This document shows, one piece after another, positions 6,617 through 16,126 of a DNA stretch of 28,256 nt. The notes beneath the pieces were generated by a model. It saw only the letters and a program-made list of their open reading frames with translations. It was not told the origin of the DNA and made no database searches. The DNA is from Bacteroidales bacterium H4. GTDB lineage: Bacteria > Bacteroidota > Bacteroidia > Bacteroidales > Muribaculaceae. The stretch is taken from positions 1 to 28,256 of the forward strand of contig DAAP01000049.1 of the NCBI GenBank assembly GCA_001701165.1. Reading direction: 5' to 3'. Position 1 is the stretch's first letter. Each line of letters opens with the position of its first letter. Position numbers and translations under genes: made by a program.

Positions 6617-8635
6617 ATGTACCATCTGACCAAGACACTTACCTGCTGCATTATAGCTACCCTATCGGCTATATGCGGCTATGCACAAGACCTCGGCACA
6701 GACACACACAAGCACAAAGATCCGGTGGTGCCACCGCCCACAGCATGGACCGACATATTACCTCTGGGCATACACCAAGACGCCGACATTGACACAACAT
6801 ACCTCAATTACAGCCGCCGCGCCATTCCATCCGCCGTATCTGACGCCTGGGCCACCACCGGCAACTTCGCCGCTCAAGGCATCAATATGATATGGTGGCA
6901 GCGTCCGCATACCGATGCATTTTTTTTAAGCCAAGGTACTCGCACGTACCGTCCCGATGTATCCACTATGAAGTGGTACAACAGCCGAATACCGGTCACA
7001 TTCCTATCTTACAACGCCTCCGGCGGCCGCGAAACGGCTCAGGAACGTCTCAAATGCGACTTCTCCGGCAACATCAACCGTCGCGCACAAGTCGGCGTAC
7101 TTGCCGATTACATTTACTCCAAAGGCTCGTACTCCAACCAAGCCCTCAAAGACCTAATTTGGGGTTTCTCGGGATCATATATGGGCGACAGATACGAGTT
7201 CCAAGGCTTTTACAACCACTGGAATATGCTCAACAAGGAAACCGGAGGCATTACAGATGACCTGTACATCACCGACCCGGCGAAACTGCAAGGAGGAGTC
7301 AGCAGCATCAACGCCAAGAGCATACCTACCAACCTCACGGCAGCGCACACACGTACCGTCGGCGGACAATTATACCTAAACAACCGCTATAAAGTCGGGT
7401 ATTGGCACGAGGAACAGCCCTCGGGCGAAGACGGCGACACGATAGTCCATCGCACTTACATTCCGGTGACCTCGTTTGTTTGGACACTGCAATACGATTT
7501 TGACAAACACCTGTTTCTGAATTCCGCTCCGGGCGAGGCCTCCAAGTTTTTCGAAAACATATACCTCCAAGCTGATGGCACACGCGATGTTACACGTATG
7601 CACGCATTGACCAATACCATAGGCGTGTCGCTACTCGAAGGCTTCCATCGACTTGCCAAATTCGGTCTGTCGGCGTACTTCAAACATAGTCTCGAAAAAT
7701 ACTACCAGACAACCGTGACCACCCCGGACGGCAGCATCGCCCAAGAAACGACACTTGACCCCCTGCCCGAAGGTGTCGCAGCCATAGCCACCAAACACAG
7801 CCGCTCGTTGGCCTGGGTGGGCGGACAACTCACAAAACAGCGCGGCAGCATCCTAACCTACGAGGCCACAGGCGAAGTGGGCGTAATAGGAGATGCCGCC
7901 GGCGACCTGCACCTCGATGGCCGTGTCGACACACGCTTCCACCTGCTGGGAGACAGCATAAACGTGGGCGCATACGGGCGTTTCGACAATGCCCATGCAC
8001 CATACTTGCTGCAAAACTATGTATCCAACCACTTTGCATGGCACAACGACTTTGGCAAGACACGAACCTTACGCATTGGCGGACGTATAACGCTCAACCG
8101 CTTCGGCACCTCGCTGGATGTCGGGGTAGAAAACATTCAAAACCACATATACTTCGACACCAAAGGCCTGCCTCGGCAGCACGGCAGCAGCGTACAAGTA
8201 TTCAGCGCCCGCTTGCAACAAAATTTTCGCGTAGGGGCATTGCATTGGGACAATAGCTTGACATACCAAACCAGTACCGATGAAAATGTCATCACTCTGC
8301 CCAAATTCGCAGTATACTCCAACCTCTATGCCACAGTCCGTATTGCCACTCTGCGCCTCCAATTGGGCGTCGATTGCAACTACTACACAAGCTATTACGC
8401 CCCCGCATACCAGCCGGCAACCGCCACTTTTCACCAACAACGCGACCTCAAGCTCGGCAACTATCCCTTTATGAACGTCTACGCCAATATGAAACTCTCA
8501 AAGGCACGCTTCTACGTAATGATGTCGCACATCAACCAAGGATGGTTCGGAGACAACAAATACTTCTCGACACTGCACTACCCCCTCAATCCACGCCGCT
8601 TCCAAATCGGCGTCTCCGTTGATTTTGCCAACTAA
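6617..8635 (+). CDS. Porin_10-like outer membrane protein
   Basis: Predicted beta-barrel outer membrane protein resembling the Bacteroidota 'putative porin' family (Porin_10). I choose the ATG at 6617 because it opens a classic signal peptide (MYHLTKTLTCCIIATLSAIC, cleaved near YAQ|D). Earlier in-frame starts (GTG 6509, ATG 6545) would put about 36 or 24 polar residues ahead of it, and the GTG precedes the predicted transcription start. The 672-residue product has many alternating amphipathic strands with aromatic girdles, short turns and long loops, and ends with a strand finishing in VDFAN. The YLNYSRRAIPSAVSD segment near the N-terminus fits the family. Substrate is unknown. It contains a T8 tract (6920-6927). 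Confidence 0.75.
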   Translation: MYHLTKTLTCCIIATLSAICGYAQDLGTDTHKHKDPVVPPPTAWTDILPLGIHQDADIDTTYLNYSRRAIPSAVSDAWATTGNFAAQGINMIWWQRPHTDAFFLSQGTRTYRPDVSTMKWYNSRIPVTFLSYNASGGRETAQERLKCDFSGNINRRAQVGVLADYIYSKGSYSNQALKDLIWGFSGSYMGDRYEFQGFYNHWNMLNKETGGITDDLYITDPAKLQGGVSSINAKSIPTNLTAAHTRTVGGQLYLNNRYKVGYWHEEQPSGEDGDTIVHRTYIPVTSFVWTLQYDFDKHLFLNSAPGEASKFFENIYLQADGTRDVTRMHALTNTIGVSLLEGFHRLAKFGLSAYFKHSLEKYYQTTVTTPDGSIAQETTLDPLPEGVAAIATKHSRSLAWVGGQLTKQRGSILTYEATGEVGVIGDAAGDLHLDGRVDTRFHLLGDSINVGAYGRFDNAHAPYLLQNYVSNHFAWHNDFGKTRTLRIGGRITLNRFGTSLDVGVENIQNHIYFDTKGLPRQHGSSVQVFSARLQQNFRVGALHWDNSLTYQTSTDENVITLPKFAVYSNLYATVRIATLRLQLGVDCNYYTSYYAPAYQPATATFHQQRDLKLGNYPFMNVYANMKLSKARFYVMMSHINQGWFGDNKYFSTLHYPLNPRRFQIGVSVDFAN

Positions 8636-8711
8636 ACGCCACTGTCAGCCTACAATCTATAAAGTCAATAGCTAATGCCACATTAGTCCTTCCGCTTTTC
8701 CCAAATAATAG

Positions 8712-9581
8712 ATGGATAATAACGACAACCATAAACTTCGCTCTTGGCGTCCAATATCGGGAAAAAAAAGGCCTATATGGATGCTCGTCGCACTGCTACT
8801 GCTTGTAATCGGGCTAATGTCAGCCCTCTATAAATGCAGCCGCGAAGCCCATACTCCGCTTTTCGGTCCGGATGGATATCCGGCACACTCGGACGGCGAT
8901 ACACTCGACATAGCCATCGAAATCACCCCCTTAGGCTACAACATCTCGGGAGACACTATCTCAGGCATAGACTACGACATCATACGCGACCTCAGCCACC
9001 TACACCATCGCCCCGTTAAACTCCATCCCTTTGCTCCACTGGAATACGCACTCGGCGGCCTTAATATCGGAGCTTTTGACATCGTAGTGTCATCCCTACA
9101 ATCCACTACACAACTCAAAGGACTTGTGGACGTAACCGAGGCTGTTTATATCGACCGCTACGTTATGGTCTCCGCCAACTCGAAAGACACCACAGCCACG
9201 GCGGCGACTCTCGGTGGTGACACCGTATGGATTCCGCGCGGATCGCCGGTGCGAGCCAGCCTCATTAACTTGGGCCGCGAACTCGGAGACACCATATATA
9301 TCGATGACAGTCAGGCGCTCACCACCGAACACCTATTAATGCTTACGGCTGCCGGACGCATACGCCGCGCCATCGTTGCTCAAGGCGAAGCCCGCATCGC
9401 TGCCTCGGCCGACCCACGATTACACATCTGCGCCCCGGTCACCTTCAACCAGTTCCAAGTATGGGCTGTAGCCAAGAATCGCGAGGACAAACTGCTCGAC
9501 ACACTAAACAATTGGTTGACCGCATACAAAGCCTCGCCGCGCTACGCCAATCTGCTGCAACACTACCGCCTCAGCCGCTGA
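8712..9581 (+). CDS. Membrane-anchored solute-binding-like protein
   Basis: 289 residues. A cytoplasmic basic tail (1-22) leads into one transmembrane helix (23-41); the rest lies in the periplasm. The periplasmic part resembles family 3 extracellular solute-binding domains (SBP_bac_3), as in the N-terminal half of the lytic transglycosylase MltF: an opening strand LDIAIEI, then GIDYDIIRDLSHL, FDIVVSSLQSTTQ, and YVMVSANSK with the later hinge region. There is no lytic transglycosylase domain and no permease or ATPase gene nearby, so it may be a sensor or regulator rather than a transport component. It begins 76 nt after the porin-like gene, so co-transcription is plausible. Confidence 0.7.
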   Translation: MDNNDNHKLRSWRPISGKKRPIWMLVALLLLVIGLMSALYKCSREAHTPLFGPDGYPAHSDGDTLDIAIEITPLGYNISGDTISGIDYDIIRDLSHLHHRPVKLHPFAPLEYALGGLNIGAFDIVVSSLQSTTQLKGLVDVTEAVYIDRYVMVSANSKDTTATAATLGGDTVWIPRGSPVRASLINLGRELGDTIYIDDSQALTTEHLLMLTAAGRIRRAIVAQGEARIAASADPRLHICAPVTFNQFQVWAVAKNREDKLLDTLNNWLTAYKASPRYANLLQHYRLSR

Positions 9582-9877
9582 CGTCCTAAACCCCGTGCCG
9601 GAAATGTCCGCCGACTTAATCTGCAGGAACCCGGCAGCGAGATATGCCGAAAAGGACTCCTCCGCAAGGCTCATGCACGCGTCAAAACCTGACACCGCTC
9701 ACATCCTTCCAATATTATAACGCCCAATCAAAAAAAGGAGCATTTACAGCCTCGGCAATCGAAAAAAAATAGCTAAATTTGCAGTCTAAAAATCAGGGGC
9801 GTAAAAAGCTCGATGTCGACACTGCGACACCAAGCCGCCATACGTCTCACCAATACTTATTTACGCCACTACACACA
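9582..9877 (+). other. Intergenic region and purH leader
   Basis: About 296 nt between the solute-binding-like gene and the purH start chosen here. The only feature I can support is the -7 box at 9774-9781. I see no strong hairpin, and no purine-riboswitch-like fold is apparent by eye. Confidence 0.5.
9774..9781 (+). promoter_or_regulatory. Putative -7 box of the purH-mre unit
   Basis: TAAATTTG matches TAnnTTTG exactly. The predicted start near 9786 lies downstream of the most upstream in-frame purH start (9779), so it supports the ATG at 9878 and a leader of about 92 nt. No good -33 TTTG is visible. Confidence 0.55.
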
Positions 9878-11422
9878 ATGCCCAGCGACGACATACATAT
9901 ACATACAGCACTCATCTCGGTATATCACAAGGACGAAACCTTGGAGCGCATTATTGCCATACTCGCTGACAAAGGCGTGAGGCTCCTCTCCACCGGCGGC
10001 ACCCGCGCTTGGATACAGCAATGCGGCCATCAGTGCGATGCTGTAGAAGATGTTACCGGTTACCCATCGATTTTGGGCGGACGTGTCAAGACACTTCACC
10101 CCGGCATCTTCGGCGGAATACTCAGTCGGCGCAACAACACGCAAGACAGTGACGAATGTGCTCGCTACGGCATCGAACCCATCGATATGGTCATCGTTGA
10201 CCTCTACCCTTTTGCCGAGACAGTGGCGCAAGGCGCATCGGAAGCGGACATTATCGAAAAAATCGACATAGGCGGAATCTCGCTTATACGCGCCGCCGCC
10301 AAAAACTTCCACGACGTGGCCATCGTTTCATCGCGAGACCAATACGCATATATTCTGGACGTGTTTGCACAGCACGGTGTCGCCACCACGTCCGACATAC
10401 GCCGTCGTCTGGCGCGTGAGGCCTTTGCCGTCACCAGCCGTTACGACAGCCTTATCTTCGGATACTTTGACGAGACATGCGGCGATGCCCCCACTGCATT
10501 GCGCACAGCCATCGACGGCGTGCGCACCCTGCGATACGGCGAGAACCCGCACCAGCGAGGTTGGTTCTTCGGCAACTTCGAATCAATGTTCGAGCAGTTG
10601 CACGGCAAAGAAATATCGTACAACAACCTGCTGGACATCGATGCAGCCACAGCCCTTATGGCCGAATTTGATGACACTGCGGCAACTTTCGCTGTCATCA
10701 AGCATAACAACCCCTGCGGACTGGCATGTCGAGACACTGCCATCGAGGCTTGGCGTGCCGCCCTCGCCGGCGACCCAATCAGCGCTTTCGGCGGCGTCAT
10801 CGTGACCAATAGCACCGTAGACGCCGACACGGCAGCCGAAATAAACAAGATATTCTTCGAGGTCATCATTGCCCCCACATACTCAGACGAGGCCCTCGAC
10901 ATACTGCGTCTGAAAAAGAACCGCATCATCCTGGTGCAGAAACGAGACAATAGCACACGCACGACAATGCGCAGCGCCTTGGGCGGTGTCCTGGTGCAAG
11001 ACCGAGACAACCGCACCGATAGCGCCGAAGACCTGCACACAGTTACTGCTACCATCCCTACACCGGCACAAGCAGACGACATGCTCTTTGCCGCCAAGGT
11101 AGTCAAGCACTGCCGCAGCAACGCCATAGTACTGGCACATGCACGCACACTCTGCGCCGCAGGAGTAGGCCAAACATCTCGCGTAGACTCATTACGCCAA
11201 GCTATAGCCAAGGCCAAAGCATTCGGAATGCCCCTTGACGGCGCAGTCATGGCCTCAGACGCATTCTTCCCCTTTGGCGATTGCGTACAAATTGCACACG
11301 AAGCGGGCATAACCGCCGTCATACAACCGGGCGGAAGCATCCGCGACCACGAATCGGTAGAGTACTGCGATGCCCATGGGCTGGCCATGTCCATGACCGG
11401 CATACGACACTTCCGACATTGA
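9878..11422 (+). CDS. purH: Bifunctional AICAR transformylase / IMP cyclohydrolase
   Basis: PurH performs the last two steps of de novo purine synthesis: formyl transfer from 10-formyl-THF to AICAR, then ring closure to IMP. The N-terminal MGS-like cyclohydrolase domain shows LLSTGGTRAWI, GRVKTLHPGIFGG and VDLYPF. The C-terminal transformylase domain shows RYGENPHQ, ISYNNLLDIDAA, VIKHNNPCG with the catalytic Lys-His pair, SDAFFPFGD, IQPGGSIRD and the final TGIRHFRH. I start at the ATG at 9878 (514 residues, normal size) because the frame's 33 upstream codons are not family-like and begin inside the promoter box. It heads the rod-shape genes, an arrangement seen in other Bacteroidota. Confidence 0.96.
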   Translation: MPSDDIHIHTALISVYHKDETLERIIAILADKGVRLLSTGGTRAWIQQCGHQCDAVEDVTGYPSILGGRVKTLHPGIFGGILSRRNNTQDSDECARYGIEPIDMVIVDLYPFAETVAQGASEADIIEKIDIGGISLIRAAAKNFHDVAIVSSRDQYAYILDVFAQHGVATTSDIRRRLAREAFAVTSRYDSLIFGYFDETCGDAPTALRTAIDGVRTLRYGENPHQRGWFFGNFESMFEQLHGKEISYNNLLDIDAATALMAEFDDTAATFAVIKHNNPCGLACRDTAIEAWRAALAGDPISAFGGVIVTNSTVDADTAAEINKIFFEVIIAPTYSDEALDILRLKKNRIILVQKRDNSTRTTMRSALGGVLVQDRDNRTDSAEDLHTVTATIPTPAQADDMLFAAKVVKHCRSNAIVLAHARTLCAAGVGQTSRVDSLRQAIAKAKAFGMPLDGAVMASDAFFPFGDCVQIAHEAGITAVIQPGGSIRDHESVEYCDAHGLAMSMTGIRHFRH

Positions 11423-11650
11423 CAGGAAGATGCAGCTACCAAGCAGACACAAAAAAACAAAAACAGCAGCTATAAACAAAACACTAAAACGATTAAACTA
11501 AGAATAGACCGCATAAGAGCAAACGGAATACGGATAAGCGCCGTCCAATCCGACCAAGCACAGACATGATATCGGATTCGCAACCCACGCTCTCCAAAAA
11601 CAACAACCGTTACGCACTACACAGTAATAACAGTTCCAAATCAATATAAA

Positions 11651-12670
11651 ATGTCCCTGTTTTCTCTCACCAAAGAAATAGCCATAGACCTTGGCACAGC
11701 CAATACGGTCATCATCCAAAATGACAAGATAGTCATCAATGAGCCCTCCATCGTGGCTCTTGACCGCCGCACAGACAAGCTGGTGGCAGTCGGCAACATG
11801 GCACAGCTGATGCTGGGCAAAGAAAACGAAAACATCCGCACCGTACGCCCGCTGCGCCAAGGCGTCATCGGAGACTTCAATGCCGCCGAACTTATGATGC
11901 GCGCCCTAATCAAGAAAGCCAGTGCAAGACGCAGTTGGTTCAGCCCCTCGCTGCGCATGGTTGTGGGCATTCCCAGCGGATCGTCCGAAGTCGAAATTCG
12001 CGCCGTGCGCGACTCGTCCGAACACGCCGGCGGCCGCGATGTATACATGATTTACGAACCTATGGCTGCAGCCCTCGGCATAGGACTGGACGTCGAAGCT
12101 CCCGAAGGCAATATGATTGTAGACATAGGCGGCGGCACCACAGAAATCGCGGTAATCTCGCTAGGCGGCATTGTATCCAACAAGTCTATCAAGGTAGCAG
12201 GCGATGACATCACCGATGATATCGTCAACCACATGAAACGTGCCCACAACGTCAAAGTGGGCGAGCGCACAGCCGAAGAAATCAAGAAAAACGTTGGCTC
12301 GGCTCTCGTTGAATTGGACAATCCGCCTGAGGATTTCATAGTCCACGGACCCCACGGGATGACATCCATGCCCATGGAAGTGCCCGTATCCTATCAAGAA
12401 ATATGCCACTGCATCGAGAAATCTATTTCCAAAATCGAGACGGCCATCTTGGCGGCGCTGGAAAACACTCCGCCCGAACTATACGCCGACATCGTGCGCA
12501 ACGGTATATACTTGGCCGGCGGCGGCGCACTGCTCCGCGGATTGGACAAACGTCTATCCGACAAAATCGGCATACAATTCCACGTGGCCGAAGACCCGCT
12601 GTTGGCTGTAGCCCGCGGCACGGGCATAGCCCTCAAAAACTACGATAAATTCTCGTTCCTAATCCGCTGA
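11651..12670 (+). CDS. mreB: Rod-shape actin homolog MreB
   Basis: Bacterial actin that polymerises beneath the inner membrane and positions the elongation machinery. 339 residues. Nucleotide-binding motifs are clear: phosphate 1 IDLGTANTVI (12-21), the connecting region YEPMAAALGIG (135-145), phosphate 2 IVDIGGGTTEIAVIS (156-170) and the adenosine motif IYLAGGGALLRGLD (286-299). The N-terminal MSLFSLTKEI can serve as the membrane-binding amphipathic helix. It lies 228 nt after purH with no clear own promoter, and 94 nt before mreC. A stable stem sits in that gap. Confidence 0.97.
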   Translation: MSLFSLTKEIAIDLGTANTVIIQNDKIVINEPSIVALDRRTDKLVAVGNMAQLMLGKENENIRTVRPLRQGVIGDFNAAELMMRALIKKASARRSWFSPSLRMVVGIPSGSSEVEIRAVRDSSEHAGGRDVYMIYEPMAAALGIGLDVEAPEGNMIVDIGGGTTEIAVISLGGIVSNKSIKVAGDDITDDIVNHMKRAHNVKVGERTAEEIKKNVGSALVELDNPPEDFIVHGPHGMTSMPMEVPVSYQEICHCIEKSISKIETAILAALENTPPELYADIVRNGIYLAGGGALLRGLDKRLSDKIGIQFHVAEDPLLAVARGTGIALKNYDKFSFLIR

Positions 12671-12679
12671 CGCCCACAA

Positions 12680-12721
12680 GGGCGCGGCGTGACCGGGAGC
12701 GTACACGCCTTGGCGCGTCCC
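12680..12721 (+). repeat. Stable stem-loop in the mreB-mreC gap
   Basis: Segments 12680-12691 and 12704-12721 pair as gggcgcg with cgcg(t)ccc and gcgtg with cacgc, leaving a 12-nt loop and a small asymmetric bulge. Just before it a further small hairpin, cgccc-acaa-gggcg (12671-12684), overlaps its left edge. No T-run follows and the operon continues, so this looks like an mRNA-processing or stability element, or one copy of a dispersed palindromic repeat. Confidence 0.4.
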
Positions 12722-12764
12722 TACCCCGACACGTCCGTCCGGGCCATGCGGCACACATATACAA

Positions 12765-13613
12765 GTGCGCCAATTACTGTCATTTCTCATACGCAATAGT
12801 TGCTGGCTGCTCTTCATCATCTATATGGTGTTGAGCTGCTTGCTATTATTCAACACAAACCCCTATCAGCACAGCCTATGGCTGACTTCCGCCGGGGCGT
12901 TATCCTCATCCGTCTACAAGGCCGGCAACAGCATCTCCTCGTACTTTGACCTACGTCAGGCCAACGAAGAACTCAACCGTCGCAATGCACGCCTGCAAGA
13001 AGAGCTGCTGGCATTGCAACAGCGCAATCAAAAGCTGTCCGAAATGGTCATGGCCGACACACTACAGCTCCCAGACTCGCTGGCCGGATACAACTTTGTG
13101 GTGGCACACGTAATATCCAACAGCATCATCCACCTGCACAACTACATCACCATCAATCGCGGTGCCGATGATGGCATACGCGAAGAAATGGGAGTCATCG
13201 ACCAAAACGGCGTAGTCGGGGTGGTCAACGTTGTGGGACCGCACAGCGCACGAATTATATCGCTACTCAACCCAAACTTCCGCCTGTCATGCAAAATAAA
13301 GCATAACGAAAGCTTCGGCTCCCTGGTTTGGGACGGCAACGATCCCGCATACGCATTACTCGAGGAACTGCCACGGCATACAGTGTTCCACGCCGGAGAC
13401 ACCGTGGTTACAAGCGGATACTCGGCAGTATTCCCTCCCGGTATCCCCGTGGGCATAGTGGCCGATGACAAAGTGCCGCACAACGAGAACTTTTTCACAC
13501 TACGTATACGGCTGCTATGCGACTTCGCCCGTTTGGGTAATGTTCAAGTCGTGCTCAATAACTACTCCTCCGAGGTCAAGCAGCTCGAGAAAGCCGACAC
13601 ACCCGAAGAATAG
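12765..13613 (+). CDS. mreC: Rod-shape determining protein MreC
   Basis: Bitopic inner-membrane protein linking MreB to the periplasmic PBP2/RodA synthase. The start is a GTG at 12765; the following residues run directly into a transmembrane helix (about 12-30). A coiled coil covers about 64-96 (LRQANEELNRRNARLQEELL pattern), as expected for MreC dimerisation. The periplasmic beta domains follow, with ITINRGADDGI (129-138), GVVGVV (149-154) and VVTSGYSAVFPPGIPVGIV (214-232), all typical. Length 282 is normal. It is followed 116 nt later by mreD. Confidence 0.95.
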   Translation: MRQLLSFLIRNSCWLLFIIYMVLSCLLLFNTNPYQHSLWLTSAGALSSSVYKAGNSISSYFDLRQANEELNRRNARLQEELLALQQRNQKLSEMVMADTLQLPDSLAGYNFVVAHVISNSIIHLHNYITINRGADDGIREEMGVIDQNGVVGVVNVVGPHSARIISLLNPNFRLSCKIKHNESFGSLVWDGNDPAYALLEELPRHTVFHAGDTVVTSGYSAVFPPGIPVGIVADDKVPHNENFFTLRIRLLCDFARLGNVQVVLNNYSSEVKQLEKADTPEE

Positions 13614-13729
13614 TTGCCCGATAAATCCAAAAGCCATAGTGTTTTTCGACATAATCAGACTTGACACGACATGCGAAGCAAGACTTAATGCACACAGCAT
13701 ACCATTCCGAGACAACAGACAACGAAACA

Positions 13730-14239
13730 ATGATACGCATAGCCATCCAATTCATACTGCTGGTACTGATACAATCGCTGATATTCAACAATTTGATTAT
13801 CGGCGGATACGCCATGGCCTGCGTATTCGTCTACTCCATCATCGCACTGCCGGTGACACTAAATGACAATCTGCGACTCACCATAGGCTTCTTACTGGGA
13901 CTGATGGTAGACATCTTTGCCAACACCCAGGGTCTCAATGCACTATGCTGCACTATGGCCGTTGCGCTCCAACGACCGGTATTCCATCTGTACGTCAACC
14001 GCGAAGAAGACCTCGCCGGAGCCACACCATCATCGCGAAGCATGGGGCATGCCGCATTTCTCAAATACGCCGTCACCATGACGCTGATATACTGCGCGTT
14101 GATGCACACGGTCGAATCCTTCAGTTTCTTCAACTTCGGACGCTTGATGCTGCGCATATCCACGGGCACTGTCTACACTTTCGTTATCGTATTTGCCATA
14201 GACAGCATCTTGTCACACCGCCGTGGAGCCAAATCATAA
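13730..14239 (+). CDS. mreD: Rod-shape determining protein MreD
   Basis: Polytopic inner-membrane subunit of the elongasome; about five or six hydrophobic helices in 169 residues. I start at the ATG at 13730 (MIRIAIQFILLVLIQSLIFN), which opens the first membrane helix as in other MreD proteins; the frame stays open to 13661, but those 23 residues are polar and unlike the family. The identity rests on length, topology and position between mreC and mrdA, since MreD sequences diverge strongly. Confidence 0.92.
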   Translation: MIRIAIQFILLVLIQSLIFNNLIIGGYAMACVFVYSIIALPVTLNDNLRLTIGFLLGLMVDIFANTQGLNALCCTMAVALQRPVFHLYVNREEDLAGATPSSRSMGHAAFLKYAVTMTLIYCALMHTVESFSFFNFGRLMLRISTGTVYTFVIVFAIDSILSHRRGAKS

Positions 14240-14269
14240 CGCAAACCATAACACCACACCTTTGCTGTC

Positions 14270-16126
14270 GTGAGAAAAAACTACGATTACGCCAAACGCC
14301 GCTATATCATCGGAGGATTCGTGGTCCTGATAGCGATTATCTACGCCTTCAGGCTCTTCGACTTGCAAATCAATGACAGCCGTTACAAAGAGTCAGCCGA
14401 TACCAACGCCTTTCTGCGCAAGACCGTATACCCTTCACGCGGCCTCATATACGACCGCAACGGACAACTGGTGGTATTCAACCAACCGGCCTATGATGTG
14501 ATGCTGGTACCGCGCGATGTCACCACCTTTGACACCATAGACTTCTGCAACACCCTCGGCATCACCGTTGAGACCCTACGCCAACGCTTCGAGGATATGC
14601 GCGACCGCCACCTCAATCCGGGATACTCATCCTACACCCCACAAGTGCTGATGACACACTTGTCAGCTCAGGACTACGGACGCCTGCAAGAAAAGCTCTA
14701 CAAATTCCCCGGCATATTCATCCAAAAACGCATACTGCGTCAATACAACACCGCAAGTGCCGCAAACATCTTGGGCAACATCCGCGAAGTCAACGCACAA
14801 GACATTGCAGACGACCCCTACTATGCCGCCGGCGACTATACCGGCGACCTCGGCGTTGAACGCAGCTACGAACGATACCTGCGCGGAAACAAAGGCGTGG
14901 AAATCCTAATACGCGATGCACACGGACGTATACAAGGCAAGTATGACGGAGGAGCACATGACGTAGCGCCAATTTCGGGGCACGACCTGACATTGAGCAT
15001 CGACATGCAACTGCAACAATATGCCGAATCGCTAATGGTGGGCAAGCGCGGCGCAGTCGTTGCCATCGAACCCGAGACAGGCGAAATACTATGCATGGTA
15101 TCCACGCCAACCTATGACCCATCACTATTGGTGGGGCGTAACCGCGGCGCCAATTACAAGGCCCTTACGCGAGACCCGGCACACCCGTTGTTCGATCGTG
15201 CACTGATGACATCCTATCCTCCCGGCTCGACTTTCAAGCCAACCCAGGGCTTGATTTTACTCCAAGAAGGTATCATCACCACCGGCACCGCCTACCCATG
15301 CCACCACGGATATATCAGCGGAAGACTTCGCGTCGGATGCCATAGTCATGCAAGCCCATTGGCACTGAAGCCCGCTTTGCAGACCTCTTGCAATGCCTTC
15401 TTCTGTTACGGTTTTAAAGCCATGATTGACCGCCGAAGCAAATACGGCAATTCCGCAAATGCCTTTGAGGTGTGGAAAAAACATCTCGTAAGCATGGGCT
15501 ACGGATATCGTCTCGGCATCGACCTACCCGGCGAAAGCCGTGGATTTATCCCCAACGACCGTTTCTATAACAAGATATACGGCAAAGGCCATTGGAGTGC
15601 CAACACCATCATCTCGGTATCCATTGGTCAGGGCGAAATCGGTGCCACTCCAGTACAGATTGCCAACCTATGCGCCACTATCGCCAACCGCGGATGGTTC
15701 ATAACCCCTCACGTGGTCAAAGCAGTAAGCGATACAGTCATGGACAAAGAACTGCTACGCGTACGCCGTCCCACCATCGAGCCACGGTATTACAACGAAG
15801 TAGCCGAAGGCATGCGTATGGCCGTCACCGGAGGAACCTGCCGTCGCGGAGCCATTCCGGGCATTGAGATGGCCGGAAAGACCGGCACGGCACAAAACCC
15901 GCATGGCAAAGACCATAGCGCATTCATCGGCTTTGCGCCCTATGACCATCCTAAGATTGCGGTGTGCGTATACGTCGAAAACGCCGGATTCGGAGCCACT
16001 TTCGGCGTCCCTATCGGCAGTCTCGTCATTGAGAAGTACCTCACCGGATGCATATCGCCGACACGCAAGCACATCGAAACAAATATGCTAACAACCTCGC
16101 TGCACTATGTTGACAAGAAGAAATGA
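14270..16126 (+). CDS. mrdA: Penicillin-binding protein 2, elongasome transpeptidase
   Basis: Class B penicillin-binding protein that crosslinks new peptidoglycan during cell elongation, partner of RodA. The start is a GTG at 14270, 30 nt after mreD. A short cytoplasmic tail and a single membrane helix (about 12-28) precede the pedestal domain (residues 50-230, with RGLIYDRNGQLVVFN). The transpeptidase motifs are all present: S320-TFK (PPGSTFKP), SCN (373-375) and KTGT (537-540). Length 618 is normal. Its last 20 nt overlap the rodA start, which suggests coupled translation of the two partners. Confidence 0.96.
   Translation: MRKNYDYAKRRYIIGGFVVLIAIIYAFRLFDLQINDSRYKESADTNAFLRKTVYPSRGLIYDRNGQLVVFNQPAYDVMLVPRDVTTFDTIDFCNTLGITVETLRQRFEDMRDRHLNPGYSSYTPQVLMTHLSAQDYGRLQEKLYKFPGIFIQKRILRQYNTASAANILGNIREVNAQDIADDPYYAAGDYTGDLGVERSYERYLRGNKGVEILIRDAHGRIQGKYDGGAHDVAPISGHDLTLSIDMQLQQYAESLMVGKRGAVVAIEPETGEILCMVSTPTYDPSLLVGRNRGANYKALTRDPAHPLFDRALMTSYPPGSTFKPTQGLILLQEGIITTGTAYPCHHGYISGRLRVGCHSHASPLALKPALQTSCNAFFCYGFKAMIDRRSKYGNSANAFEVWKKHLVSMGYGYRLGIDLPGESRGFIPNDRFYNKIYGKGHWSANTIISVSIGQGEIGATPVQIANLCATIANRGWFITPHVVKAVSDTVMDKELLRVRRPTIEPRYYNEVAEGMRMAVTGGTCRRGAIPGIEMAGKTGTAQNPHGKDHSAFIGFAPYDHPKIAVCVYVENAGFGATFGVPIGSLVIEKYLTGCISPTRKHIETNMLTTSLHYVDKKK

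Noticed and set aside
9779..9877. Upstream extension of purH by 33 codons
   Set aside because: It begins inside the promoter box and its residues do not resemble the PurH N-terminus.
10441..11460. 339-codon open frame antisense to purH
   Set aside because: It lies fully within the strongly conserved purH coding region, has no recognisable motif, and its composition is what the opposite strand of a GC-rich gene yields.
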